This document shows, piece after piece, positions 1-11,196 of a stretch of 64,000 bases of DNA. Within the stretch, counting starts at the first letter, position 1. Every line of letters begins with the position of its first letter. The stretch is from Leptodontidium sp. MPI-SDFR-AT-0119 (lineage: Eukaryota; Ascomycota; Leotiomycetes; Helotiales; Leptodontidiaceae). Position numbers and translations under genes: made by a program. The DNA is taken from contig JAHLEZ010000012.1 in NCBI GenBank assembly GCA_020726505.1, positions 1,488,001-1,552,000 of the forward strand, written 5' to 3'. A model generated the notes under the pieces. The model had not been told where the DNA came from and searched no databases. It was given only the letters and a program-made list of their open reading frames with translations.

Positions 1-1356
1 AGTCCGAAGACCTTCTCATACCCACGCATGCCTTGGAAAACATAGTATTTATTGGCCTTCGCTAGATCGGCATGATATTCGAAGAGTAGGCCAAGGCTCA
101 AGCAGGCGTTTAGCACTGGGATATAAGTGGTGATACGGGGTAGGCTTAAGGAGCAAACTCCGGGGGAGACATGGGGTAAAGATCTGGTCCACGAGGACGG
201 AGGCGTGTGTCGGTCTAATTAGATATGTAAGCTAAGCTACTTAAAGTTGAGGCTAATACATAAGCAAGGGTGGGGGGAGAGTAAGATCTCAGATCGGTTC
301 AATCGATGACAAACGCTTTCGCTTCGATGCACAGGATAGCGTTGAACAGGGATTGCTTTTTAACTCTAATTTGACATGTGGATTCTGGTACTCCTATCAG
401 TATTGATGAAAACGCCACTGAAATGAGACGATTTGAAAGCGGGGTTCGGCAAACCGAACCGATACTGGTAGTTGGTTAGAACACGTGAGATTATGTCATT
501 TAGGCGTTGCATATGGTCGTTGCCGTTGAGTTTGCCATAACCCACTGATGGCTTTCCTATACCGTCATGGAATCACGGTACAGGCAACGCTTGCAAACGA
601 TATGGGGAAGGGTACATTATGAAGTAATCACATGTCAGAGACAGAATGACTCGAAAGGACGGTTTCGACTTGGTTTACATGTATGTCAGACGCCAGCAGC
701 AACGGAATTTCTCTCCCTTTTTTTTGTTTTTTTACCCGACCGGAACCACTTTAGCCATCGTTTCCGACTTCCCCGTCAGCCTCGCAGAGCCACGCCGTTG
801 CACCAGTAGTGGAACCAAGTCGTCGTCGCAATCGAAAATAAGGCGAGAATCGATAGCTCGGCGCGAATTGTTGCAAGCAAAATAGCAGACGCAATTTGCT
901 CTGATTCGTTGCAACACAGTTCCTACGGAAAAGAGATCGCTCTGCCACTATCCCCTCGTCTGGTAGCCATTGTCCAACGCCGCAAAATGGAGAAGCGGTG
1001 GCTGGTGCAGATCAAGCCGCTGTTTTCCATTGAGGGAAGATTTCATTGACGGGCACTCTCCTTCGACTAAAACTTTCCCACGGGTTAATCCGACAAACTT
1101 CGGCTCCATGCGTTAATCTCTCAGATAGGCCGGTTACAGTTATCACCGCCTAATTCTGCCCGTACCTTTCAACTCAAACATTGACAAAAAAAACCCCGAT
1201 CAGCACACTTGATTGAGATATCACAGCTATTTTAACCCTCGTTAATTTTATTTTAATTTGGTTGGGGGTGCGGGGCTTTGGTTTTTGTAGCCGCGAGTTT
1301 GACCAGCTATGGCTGAGTCGCGAGTCAAGTACTACAGCAGCTAAGAATAGATCTTG
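1..1356. other. no gene recognised
   Basis: No reading frame here has coding character. The stretch has pyrimidine runs and scattered short open frames on both strands. It is the 3' flank of the LysM-type gene that follows. Confidence 0.5.
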
Positions 1357-3236
1357 CTAATAAATACATGTAAAACAAGACAGAGAAAAAAGTGAATAAG
1401 CATTGACGCCACTGGTGTTGAGAACATAAGCAGGTGGGCCGAATTTCAAGTTGCAGTTCTTCCCAGATATGAACAACATGTTCGTGCATGTTGCGGTTTG
1501 CATGCAGATAGCTGCGCAGGCCTCGATACTTGCAGTGTAAGGACTGCCAGTCGTGTACGAAACTAGTGAGCCGGAGCCAGCCAATGCATACCATTAGCTT
1601 GGATGTTGCATAGACTTCCAGCTGGTGCGGGAGCAGCGATGGCAGCACTATGGCATGTCGAGCAAGCAAAGCATGACGCCGTGTAAAGACGGTAGACGTT
1701 GACTCCGCTGTTGTTTATGACGTATGAGACTGGCCCGTACTTCAAATTACAGGCCGTGTTCAAGATGAAGTAGAAGTTGGTGCAGGTAGCTGTCTTTTTG
1801 CATATCGCGGCGCAGGCTTGTGGGTCTGTAACATACGGCCCACTCGTGTAGTTGATCAACCCTCCTGTTCCAGTCATTGCAATTGAATTCGCGTTGATAC
1901 CGCACAATGAGCCAGATGAGGTCGGCGTTGCTAGCGCAACTCCCGTGCATGATGTGGAAGTGGAGCTGGAAGAGGTAGTGGAAGTTCTTGAAGACGTTGA
2001 AGATATTTTAGATGATGAGGTTGTCGAAGGTTTCGTGGATGTCGGAGACACCGATGACACAGAAGTTGTACTCGTGCAGTTGCCCCATTTCGGCTGACTA
2101 AATATCAGGTTAGTACCATTTTCGACACTGAATTGTTTATGATAGAGGTATCAATGCCGGCGATTGACATGAGTAGGTTGAGACGTACCATCCAGTCCCA
2201 CAATCAGACGGGAGTGATCCGCAAAATCCACTCTTGTTACAGCAATTCCCATATACAACATTGCAAGTCATGGACTTCGGGCCGCCGCAGGTACCATCAG
2301 TCGTATTACCTGTTGATAGCCAGGGTGGGAGACTGGGGGTGATGACTGGTCTTTGGCAGTTCCCCCATAGACAGACTTCTTTACCGCAGAAAGAAGCACC
2401 GGTCCCACACTTGCCACTCATATTACAACAATCACCCCCATTTCCCGGCGCAAAGACGGTTTCCGAATTGAGGCCCACAGGTGCCATCTGTGCTGTAGAC
2501 TTTGTCGCCAATACAATCACCCTCATAGCAAGTGCCTGGAGCGCAATCTTCCCTGAGATATTCGAAACAAGTCAGTATATAATGTAACTACAGTATAGTA
2601 CTGACATGGAAATGAGACATCTCGTCTGCTCTGCTGAAGAATCACTTACGTGGAATTTCCACATTTCCAGGTTTCCGAATTGCAACACTGAGCATCCATG
2701 CCGACGCACGTTGCGTTGTTGTGCTTCAGACCACAGAGGCCGTCCGTAGCTCTCAATGGCTCAATAACTGAACATCAAGTATCCACTGGTCAGTTTTTTA
2801 CCAATAGAAATTAGTGTATGGGTACTCACATCCTTCAACGCAGTATTCTGTTCGTGGCTGGATATTTCCACAGTCCGGATGGATTTCAGGATTCAGAAAG
2901 AAGAATATCTCGACGGTGATATCGTCTTCGATTGCAAGTTGCTGACACGTGTAGTAGTTTACCTGACTACCGGTGATGCTTGTGTAGCGGCAGTTGATTT
3001 CCCCAGGCTAAATTTGGTAGTCATCGTCATCGAAATTTGCTGTTGATGGGCTCGCGGAGAGGTAGAGCAACTGAAGCATCCTGGCGAAGGCCGCTTACGC
3101 TGGACTCCGTCTAGTTGGCCGGTTGACAAAGGGGATTGTCCGCCGCAATCGCGGTATATGCAAAGACAAATAGAACAAAGATGGTGAGGGAAGTTGTCGT
3201 GAAGGACGAAGGCGTCAGATCTGAGGAGAGCTTCAT
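1357..3236 (-). pseudogene. secreted LysM + CBM18 + PAN-like protein, broken gene
   Basis: Five exons can be read on the minus strand: 3236-3099, 3007-2830, 2767-2650, 2552-2189 and 2097-1357, all with GT-AG borders. The order is a signal peptide (about 31 residues, ending in a hydrophobic stretch and AIAA), then one LysM domain (NYYTCQQLA core, closing Cys in EYCVEG). Three hevein-type chitin-binding (CBM18) domains rich in Cys follow, then a Ser/Thr-rich linker and two copies of a PAN/apple-like domain with an ACAAIC core. Proteins of this build are secreted and bind chitin; some fungal LysM proteins shield chitin from host receptors, and that role here is inference. Three lesions are visible: an in-frame TAG at 3113-3111 (codon 42), a one-base gain in a C5 run at 2435-2439 inside CBM18 copy 2, and a one-base loss near 1585 inside PAN copy 2. 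The gene as given cannot make the full protein. Decay is likely, but the indels could be assembly errors. Confidence 0.72.
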
Positions 3237-4176
3237 GACTGTCACAGTGTTATGGAAATAAACTGTATATTTCTCAAATAACAAGTGCAGCTCAGTCGGG
3301 CGACAGATAGCATACCTTCTGAAAATCAGAATATCAAAACGAGTGGGCAACGTATAGAGACTAGTGGGGTACTCAAAGCCGTCTCATGATCTGAGGGTGA
3401 CATGAAAAGGACAAGAAGGCCCGAACTCGGCAGCAGTATTGCCAAGTCAATTAATAGAGTGTTCCCAATAAATATCAATTGTGAGGGCATCGAGTCGTTC
3501 GAGAGTTGGCTCCACTTCTTTTCGCTTCATACACCAATCCTTACACCGGGTCGGTGATTGCCTCCAGATTCGCGAACTCCCCTTGTATAAAAGCTTAACC
3601 TCCTTCCTCGTATGTATGCTATGTATCGCCGAGTAATGCGACCCGTTGCCTAATTTGCTCGATGCCATAGAGTAATCCCCTTTCCCTTGTAGTAGAGAGG
3701 ACGCAGTGTCAGACCACTAAATGAAGGGAGTAGTGTAGCATACCAAGGTACCCAGGTAGGCAGCAGGCGTTTAGCTCGGTTAAAAGCACCAGGTTCGGCA
3801 GGCCTTCCGTGCTCCTCAGAAGCGAGGACCCCTGAGAACATGGCTCCTCCAACACCTCTTGCATCTGTACAGAATCCACAGAGTGCAGACGGCACAGCAC
3901 AACTCACAGATTGCTTGACTAGTCACCAGTGGCCCTAGAAATTACCGCACGGTTTTTCCGCCAGGTTACGGCAGCGCCAAGATGATAGCAGCGGGTGCAG
4001 GGATCCCGCCGCCGGACAGGGACAAGTTGACAGCTGACCAGACCAATGCGTCCTGTACCTTACCTCCCGTAACTTGGTTTGATAAATAGCCTGTTGCCCC
4101 CAAATATTCTAGAATTCTCACTGTCACACCAAGTATCAACGCTTATCTAGTTGCTTTAGCTCCTTACCTTTTGACA
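3237..4176. other. intergenic, no gene recognised
   Basis: This is the shared upstream region of the minus-strand LysM-type gene and the plus-strand gene at 4177. Minus-strand open frames of 60-85 codons are present (for example 3650-3907), but they lack domains or splice partners and are taken as chance. Confidence 0.4.
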
Positions 4177-4984
4177 ATGTCAACTCCACAAGATGGTCAT
4201 GCAGAAGAACCTACTGAGATTGTAGTATACCGCCCATTTGAGCCAAGGTACATATCGGCTCAACACGACCGCCCCATCATCACCGTATCGCTTGACGGCT
4301 GGCGCCTTCTATGGACTCTCGACAACCCGTCGCTCAAAAACGCCATCTGGGTGACAGATGCCTCCCAGAGTCCAGACTCTCAGCAACCGTATTATGACTC
4401 AACCACTGAGTCGTGGCACGAAGTCTCGAAATCTTCAATGTTTGAGCCCAAAGTCTCATCCATTACGGTCCGTGTGGACGACTTCGAACTGTGGGAGGAC
4501 AACTGGTGTGAATATCACAGACACTCTGAGCATCCAGAGAGCAGCATCGATGGTGCTCGATGGGGAACTATTCCGGATATTGCCCATGTGGATGAGTACG
4601 GAGATGGCTTGCATCTGTTGGAGTGCTGTGGAACTCAGCGTCCACTTGGAAAGGCTGTCAGGTCAGCAAATTTTCCAGATAAATCATGAAGGAGAGAAGT
4701 GCTGACACCTCACTAGCGTACTGGTGAAGGCTTCATCTTCTGAGCATGGCTTTGTCACGGTGCATGACTATGTCTCCACAATCCACCCATGGCTCATGAG
4801 CTTGCACGAGGAGATTCGAGCAGCTCATCCGATGGTGCTCCTCATCGATGATGACCCTCTGGCGCCAGGAACTGAGCTCCTTGTAAATTTCTGGGAGCCA
4901 GACCTGTTGCGGATAGAGTTGAAGCAGGACAAGAATACAATTCAGGGCGAGGGTTTCAAAGTGCAATTAATTCCAATTGCTTGA
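4177..4984 (+). CDS. hypothetical protein, two exons
   Basis: The exons are 4177-4661 and 4717-4984, joined by a 55-nt GT-AG intron with a GCTGAC branch-like site. The coding length is 753 nt, giving 250 aa. The ATG at 4177 is chosen as the first in-frame ATG; the open frame reaches only six bases further, to a TTG. The protein is acidic, with no signal peptide or membrane segment. It has repeated aromatic/acidic stretches (SLDGWRLLW, ELWEDNW) and ends in a short hydrophobic tail. I do not recognise a family. The clean intron and continuous frame across both exons support a real gene. Its function is unknown. Confidence 0.72.
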
Positions 4985-7900
4985 ACAGAATTAGGACGAA
5001 GAAGACAAGAAGACTGCTCTGAAGCACTTAATTCAGGACATTAATTCCCCAAAGAAATCGTTTCCTGATAGACTTTTTGGGACTTTGCGGTTAGGACGAA
5101 GTCAAGTGATATATCAAAGGGTGACTCCACATGAACGAGACATTTGATTTATAGATCTGCGCGATAGATCTGCGCTTAATGTGACTACCAAGAACCATCA
5201 TAGGATCAGGAAGATGGGGAGATTCATGTCAACCAGAAACGAAGGCAGAAGCTGGACAGTGATTCTCGAAGATTCCCGTCTCCACATCTCCCCCCCACCC
5301 TCAATACGAACCTCGCCTCCTCGACTCCATTCCCTACACCCTTTCGTCCCAAGTCCTCATTCCTCATTTCCCTGCATCATCGCATCCACCAAACTCTCCC
5401 CCAACTCATCGACCAACACCTTCGCAAATTGCACCAAGCTCAACAACGCCTTCCTGTCCTCCTGCAAACCCACTATCGCCCCCAAAAGAGCCTCAAGCAC
5501 TCGTCTCGTCACCTCTCTACAGCCGTACAACTAACCAGCCGGATCCCCCCCCCGGACCTAACCTCAAAAAGCGATTCACCCCTCGGATTTCCCAGAACCA
5601 ACTTCACGAGTATAACATTTAATCAAATAAAAAGGTAATCGCTATAAAATTGGCACTTAGCGCATTAATTTCATGCGTACAAAAATTTAATCTAGATGCG
5701 TGGTTGTAAAGTTATTTAAGGAATTACAAACGTCGCAAAATTAAAAGGTGAGCAAGATGCGAGCCACCAAAAATGCCCATTACAAGGGATTTATTTATTA
5801 CTCAACGAATATCACGCTATATAAAAATCTGCTTTAATCAAAGTACTTACTATCTGAAAAAATTTATCGTGATTAATTTTTTATAATTTTAGTACCATTT
5901 GTTGTTGTGTAGTTGTCGGTGGTCCCCAACCCCTCAGAAGGGGGGCGAATCGCACTACAGCGTAAGGGGTCAGCTCGCTTGAAGATCAAAATTCCGACTA
6001 GTTGGTTGTTCGGCTGTAGAACGATGCAAATCTTCGTTGCTTAAAAATACTCCAGAACCCAATACACCCATCGGCCGATCCTCCCTCGCGCCCTTATCAA
6101 ACACAGACACTGACTCCCACAACCATCCCCACATCTCCACAAACGCTTCAGGGTGATGCACACGCTTCCATCCAATAATTGTCTCCTATAAAAGGTTAAT
6201 GTCTGTAAAGAGGAGAGAAGGAGTAGGGCGTGCGTACTATGCTTAAAAGATCGGGAAGAGTTGATGTGCCGTTTAGAATCGCGAGTTGCTGGTGAGATTA
6301 ATCGTTGGGAAGAAGGTTATGGTACGGAAGTGAGTAATCGCTGGCACTGAGAAATGGATGGAGTGTATCGACGTTGAGCTGGTTGTATAGGCTCGTGGCG
6401 AAGGGAGGAATGAATCTGATGAAAAATTTCACTCGATGGAATGCTGAGTGAAGTAGGTTGCAACAGTTATATGGATGGGATAATTTCTATCGGCGAGCTG
6501 GTAGGGCAGAACAACTGAATCATCATTATCACTGAGAAGTAATCTGGGTGGTGTTTGATCTTTGGCTTTAAGTTGAGGGGTTGGCGAGGTTGTTTATTTG
6601 CGGTAGAAATCGTGGTTTGCGGGACTTTAGTGGTGGGGTTTCGATACTGTAACCCGATACCAACTGAAAATACCCTAGTGCACTTAAGCTGTGAAGATAG
6701 ATTAAGCTTCGGTCTGTTAGTGGAGCTGGATAAAGTTAGGCAGGGAGAATACCTAAGTTATTATCGTTGGGTCCAAAATGACTTAAACGATATCTGATCT
6801 CTTGTAAGGCGAGAGATTGATACTTATTTGTAGAAGAAACTGTGGTTCATAAGTTAATGGAGCTTGACGTTATACGATTTACTCAGCAACCTGAGAGACC
6901 TACAGTAGAATACCCTGGGCACTTCCTTCTGGGCGTTAGCAGGGATACAACTCTCTGGAACTCTTAAATACTAAAAAAAATAAGTACCAAGCATCTTCAT
7001 GTTCGAAGCTCGTGGCACGAGCACTCAATATTCTTTTTGTGCATTAACTTACCACTATTAAAATGGAGAATGCAGTGCATTGCGCCGAGGGTACTGCAGC
7101 TATGATCACAATTTGAAAAGAATGTGGATGGATGCGAGGACAATCTTCGTCGCATCCACGAAGCACAAAGTTATGTCCCGACCAGCCCTTGAAGGTGGAC
7201 AGAATCAGGAGGAAGCTAGTAAAATCCTTCCGTCATCTTGCAGCATCTTGAACTCATAAAGCATTCCACGCTAAATAGCAAAAGCAAGAAGGTACGACTA
7301 AAGAGAGGGCTTAGCGCTGCGGCGCGAGGTAAAATTTACCGTGGTAAATCGGACGATCCCTCTTTGCCGTTGAATGAAATTGGTGGCTCAGCTTCATGCA
7401 TCCGGGAGATCAAGCGATGATTGGTGGTGGCTGACCCCTTTTCGAGCCGTGAGGGCAAGTGGCGCATCAAGTCTGGGACCGGGCGGGGCTCAGCTCGAAA
7501 CCAAGAATCCAGGCCAGGGAGCCAAGAAAAGTACCAGGTAAGCTTAAAAGCTTCGGCTGGTAGCCCTACACCAGGAGACAGAGCTGCCGAGCTTCAGAGT
7601 TTCATCATTTTGCATCCTCGTTTATTGCTGAGTTGATAGGTTTTTCTTGTCAGACAGAGTGTTCTTTGCAGGATATTTTGGGAGAAGTTTAACCTCAAAA
7701 TCCGCACTTTCCAACAAACAAAGAAAAGAAATTGATGGATGGATCTCCAACAGCTGTCCAAAACAGCCGTCAGGTAGATGTCAGCTCCGGGATCTTGCAT
7801 GCTTACCGAACAGACTGGCGGGGAGCCACCAACACAAACTAGAACCCAATTGGCGAAGCGATCTCCCCTGACTCCACACCCACTTTCCCGCCATGGCCAA

Positions 7901-8139
7901 GTTCAGACGACTACCCTTCCGTGACTGGCAGACTTCGAGCCGTGCCCAATTTCTTTCAGGAGGGTGCAACTATTTAAAGCTCGCCATATTTCCACAACGC
8001 ATCCTTTGTCCCTATCCGATCCCCTCACCGGCTTTACTTCTTAAACTGTCTGCATCTTCTTCTTTCTTCTCCTGTAATCTAAGTAACATCCACCATCTTT
8101 CCGCTTCAAGACCAACTTCAAACAAACTACACACTCAAG
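4985..8139. other. relic stretch, AT-rich, degenerate coding fragments
   Basis: From 5280 to 5600 a C-rich stretch is open in two frames at once and breaks off into AT-rich sequence (5600-5930), as in a decayed gene end. On the minus strand, 6190-6000 reads as a 55-60 residue Trp-rich fragment (HHPEAFVEMWGWLWESV) with no start, no splice partner and no family I recognise. From 6200 to 7500 nothing is recognisable. The stretch looks like an old insertion or decay zone, possibly RIP-affected. No terminal repeats or target duplications could be paired by eye. Confidence 0.35.
7971..7978 (+). promoter_or_regulatory. TATA-like box upstream of the gene at 8140
   Basis: TATTTAAA lies about 165 nt before the ATG at 8140. 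It is followed by a CT-rich tract (about 8035-8100), which is common before highly expressed fungal genes. The long 5' leader this implies is inferred. Confidence 0.45.
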
Positions 8140-8775
8140 ATGTTCGCCAAATCAGTCCTTCTCGCCAGCTTTGCGGTCATGGCTCTTGCAGACCCAATCC
8201 CAGCACCTGTCCCTCAAGCAACCACCGATCTCGGCTCATTCCCTACCGATGATCTCAGCTCTCTCCTTGATGCTGCCACTTCCCTAGGTACCGACTACAG
8301 TTCCCTTCTCGGAGACGCAACAGCTGCACTCGGCGCTCTCTCAGACATGCCCACACTCCCAGCCTCCGTTCAATCCGTCCTCGCAACGGCAATCCCAGCA
8401 TCAGAACTCACCAGAACCGACGTCCAATGCATTGCCACATCCACACCTGGCTGGTACAAAAGCCTCCCCAATGATGCCAAGAGTGCCATCTCAAGCTACG
8501 AGACAGCTCTCGCAAGCTGGTACTCCGAACACTCCTCTGAGCTTGCCCTCTCGACGGATATTCCTGCTCCTTGCCAAGCTGCCGCTACAGGTGGTGCCGC
8601 GCCGACCAGCAATGGAGACTCAACTACGACTGCTTCGGGGGCTAAATCTACTTCCACGGCGGCTGGAACTGCTGCTGGTGCCGGAACCTCGACCGCTGCT
8701 GCTCCTCGTGCGACTGCAATGGCTGCAAGCATTGCTGGCCTTGCTGGTATCTTGGGAGTCATGGTCGCTTTGTAA
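8140..8775 (+). CDS. secreted, Ser/Thr/Ala-rich GPI-anchor-type protein
   Basis: A single exon of 211 codons. It opens with a signal peptide of about 17 residues ending in MALA. A central region of roughly 20-145 holds two Cys, around TDVQC and APCQA. A low-complexity Thr/Ser/Ala/Gly stretch (about 150-190) follows, and a C-terminal hydrophobic tail (SIAGLAGILGVMVAL) is preceded by small residues, as expected for a GPI-anchor signal. Proteins of this plan sit in the fungal cell wall or plasma membrane. No catalytic domain is seen. The TATA-like box upstream and coding-type third-position bias support expression. A minus-strand open frame at 8496-8906 is its shadow. Confidence 0.82.
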   Translation: MFAKSVLLASFAVMALADPIPAPVPQATTDLGSFPTDDLSSLLDAATSLGTDYSSLLGDATAALGALSDMPTLPASVQSVLATAIPASELTRTDVQCIATSTPGWYKSLPNDAKSAISSYETALASWYSEHSSELALSTDIPAPCQAAATGGAAPTSNGDSTTTASGAKSTSTAAGTAAGAGTSTAAAPRATAMAASIAGLAGILGVMVAL

Positions 8776-9378
8776 GATTCGAGCTTGTTGATGTGGTGGT
8801 GGGAGTTCGTGGGACTATAAGTATGATATGGAAAGGACGTCGATATGCCGAGGAGGAGAGTGGCCGGGGGGTGGATGGCCATCCTTCTGCAAAGTCCAGT
8901 TTGCATTACTAGATTAATAATCTTCTTCTATTACAGCTCCTTCGTGGGCCATACTTTTTTCTGAATGCAAGTCATTTCAAAACGCCGATGTCTTTGTGCT
9001 GTGCTATTTGAGTCAGATGTACTTTAAGAAACAGAATATTCATTGATAGTCAGAATCACTCTCTGTGGAATCTCCGTTATTTTTGTGTCCTAGAATCATA
9101 CGCAATTAATTACCTGCCCTACCTACCGTCCACCCTCTACATCATGTTTTCACTGGGTGAACCTCGGCTGAAGCGAAACTCTAACGGGACCTCATTCACC
9201 GTAGCACGCCACCTTGCACGAAAATTGCATCCAAATCCCGCTATATTTCCACCACCTTCGCTCTTCCTGACAAACACTTGTTCGCAAATCAACACCAAAT
9301 TCAACGCATTTAAAATTCTCATTCATCCTCTTCGTCAACTCCTCAACCTCCACCAACAAACGAAAAGAAAGCGGAAAT
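8776..9378. other. intergenic, no gene recognised
   Basis: 3' flank of the GPI-type gene and 5' flank of the thioredoxin-like gene. A CT/CA-rich stretch (about 9330-9378) precedes the ATG at 9379. An upstream ATG at 9144 begins a 97-codon open frame in the same direction, but it has no coding signature. Confidence 0.4.
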
Positions 9379-9917
9379 ATGCCTCTCAAAGTCTCTTCAG
9401 AATCCCCATCCGAGCTCGCAGCTTCCCTCAAAACTAGCGCCACGGCTTCAAAACCATCCTTCGTCGTCGTTTACGCTTCCCTCGTGAATGGCAAGTCGTG
9501 GTGTGGTGACTGTCGCGATGCGGAATCATTTGTGAACAGCAAGTTTGCGAGTGGTGAGGATGTGGTGAAGGTTGTGTACGCTGGACAACGTGATGAGTAA
9601 GTTCTTTTTTCCAGCTCAAATCTAGATGAATCTCCCCAATCTTCAAGTTTCCTGAAGGGATTTTTTTTTCCCTTTTTTCTTTTTAAAATACCGAAACTGA
9701 TTCCAAATAGGTGGCGAAAACAGGATAACCCTTGGAGAGCTGCTCCGTTCAAGATCACCAACTTGCCTACTCTCGTCAAGGTCACGGCTGAAGGAGTGAG
9801 TGAATCCATCTACTTCTGCCTAAAACAACATTCTGACAAATTTTATAGAATTTTGAGAAGCTTGTCGAGGCAGATGTCTATAACCAGCGGAAGCTGGATG
9901 CCTTCGTTGGCTTCTGA
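9379..9917 (+). CDS. thioredoxin-like protein, TXNDC17/DUF953 family
   Basis: The exons are 9379-9596, 9711-9795 and 9849-9917 with GT-AG introns; 372 nt encode 123 aa, the usual size for this family. The redox motif is W41-C-G-D-C45, against WCPDC in most TXNDC17/TRP14 proteins, so the Pro is replaced by Gly. Before it lies a typical beta strand (SFVVVYAS), and after it the family's NPWR and TNLPTLVKV elements. These cytosolic proteins reduce disulfides and are fed by thioredoxin reductase. No signal peptide is present. The Pro-to-Gly change may shift its redox potential. The family call is firm; the physiological substrate is unknown. Confidence 0.88.
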
Positions 9918-10420
9918 GAAGTTGCGTCGTGCGAAACATGGATGGGTAACATCATGGGGTACATTGCAAACGCTTCGAAGCCTGCTTGGCTTATTACAAT
10001 GTCCAAGCATTGATAATTTATCATTGTTATGGATCATGAATTCTAGTTCCTGCATTTTTTTTGGTTAGTGGGAATGAGCTATTGCAGACGAGAAGAAAAA
10101 TTTCGATTCCCAGACTCGCTGGGAGGTTATTACCAGCCCCATTTCGACATCCATCGAATACCAAAGATCAATCTATAAACACCGTTCAGCAGACTTCATC
10201 ATAACCTACAGAGCCCCATTCTGAATGGGCAACGGCATCGAACTTCAACTACCCGACTATAAAATCTCGCCATATTTTTTTCTTCATTTCATTTCCTTCC
10301 TTCCCCTTCTCCAAACACCGTCCCTACAAGCAAAAACCCAACCTACTCAACCTACAATTAACACATATCACATATCCAAACAGCTGAAAAGAAAATAATA
10401 ATAAGAAGAAAGAAGATAAA
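9918..10420. other. intergenic with TATA-like box at 10258
   Basis: TATAAAA at 10258-10264 lies about 160 nt upstream of the ATG at 10421 and is followed by a TC-rich leader. No gene is seen in the stretch. Confidence 0.45.
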
Positions 10421-10843
10421 ATGTACCGCCTCGCAGCCTTCTTCAACACCAACCCTCAAACCTACCCCGCCAACTACGGGACCTACGCCAACGCCCCAGG
10501 CCACGCCCGTCACTCTCCAGCCATATACGGTCTCTACGGGCCCGCCATGCAACAACATTTCAATGCGTCAAGGAGTATGAACAGAAGCAGAAGCAGCAGA
10601 TTAAACAGCATCCCAATGCCCTGGTCGAGTCCCGCCACAACCGGCTTCTTCAACGGCTCGGGTATGAGTAGTAGACTCAGTAGCATTTCGGTGCCCTGGA
10701 CGAGTCCGCGCACGTCAGGTCGCTTTAATGGCTCGAGTTGGGTGTCGGGGTCGAGAGGGAGTTCGTGGACGACGGGGTTGTGGAATGTTTCGGGGGGAAG
10801 TGCATGGAGTAGTAATGCGTCGTTGGGAGGAAGGTGGTATTAG
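10421..10843 (+). CDS. small Ser/Arg/Trp-rich protein with internal repeats
   Basis: A single exon of 140 codons. The N-terminal 50 residues are Tyr/Ala/Pro-rich. From about residue 55 a unit of roughly 33 residues occurs twice, with a shared core of SRL-S-I-PW-SP-T-FNGS (second copy about 88-115). A Gly/Ser/Trp tail follows (SSWTTGLW, SAWSS). There is no signal peptide, membrane segment or known domain. The TATA-like box and leader upstream, together with a conserved repeat in a Ser-rich background, favour a real gene. I do not recognise a family. Confidence 0.6.
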   Translation: MYRLAAFFNTNPQTYPANYGTYANAPGHARHSPAIYGLYGPAMQQHFNASRSMNRSRSSRLNSIPMPWSSPATTGFFNGSGMSSRLSSISVPWTSPRTSGRFNGSSWVSGSRGSSWTTGLWNVSGGSAWSSNASLGGRWY

Positions 10844-11196
10844 GAAGAAGTAGGTGCGGTTTGGTGGTTGTGCTTGGTGAGGGTTTGAAGAGAGGTGTGT
10901 GTGGACGGCGTGGTATATGTTAGAAAGGGAAGTGAGAAGGCAGTCAGTGGAACTCCTGGACTGAAGAAAGAAATACAATGAAAATAATGAAAGTTATATA
11001 AGTATGACTGAAGTATTTATTCATTATTGCCTTTATAGAAGCTGCTGACGTAGCTTTCCCTTTCTCCAAATTTGAACCCACCTATCTCACCAAAACTCCT
11101 GGGAGTCTTTTTCTCCAAGAACAACATTTTCCCTGACCTAAACTGCAAAGCCCAAAACCGGTAGTGTCATGCAAGATGAGTGCTCGATCATGCATC
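10844..11196. other. tail-to-tail intergenic, no gene recognised
   Basis: This lies between the 3' ends of the small repeat gene and the large helicase gene. It is AT-rich at 10975-11035, consistent with 3' end formation on both strands. Confidence 0.4.

Noticed and set aside
3650..3907. 85-codon minus-strand frame upstream of the LysM-type gene
   Set aside because: No splice partners, no domain, and it overlaps another unsupported frame; treated as chance.
8496..8906. 136-codon minus-strand frame
   Set aside because: Shadow of the Thr/Ala-rich GPI-type gene; its Ala/Val-rich sequence mirrors the sense codons.
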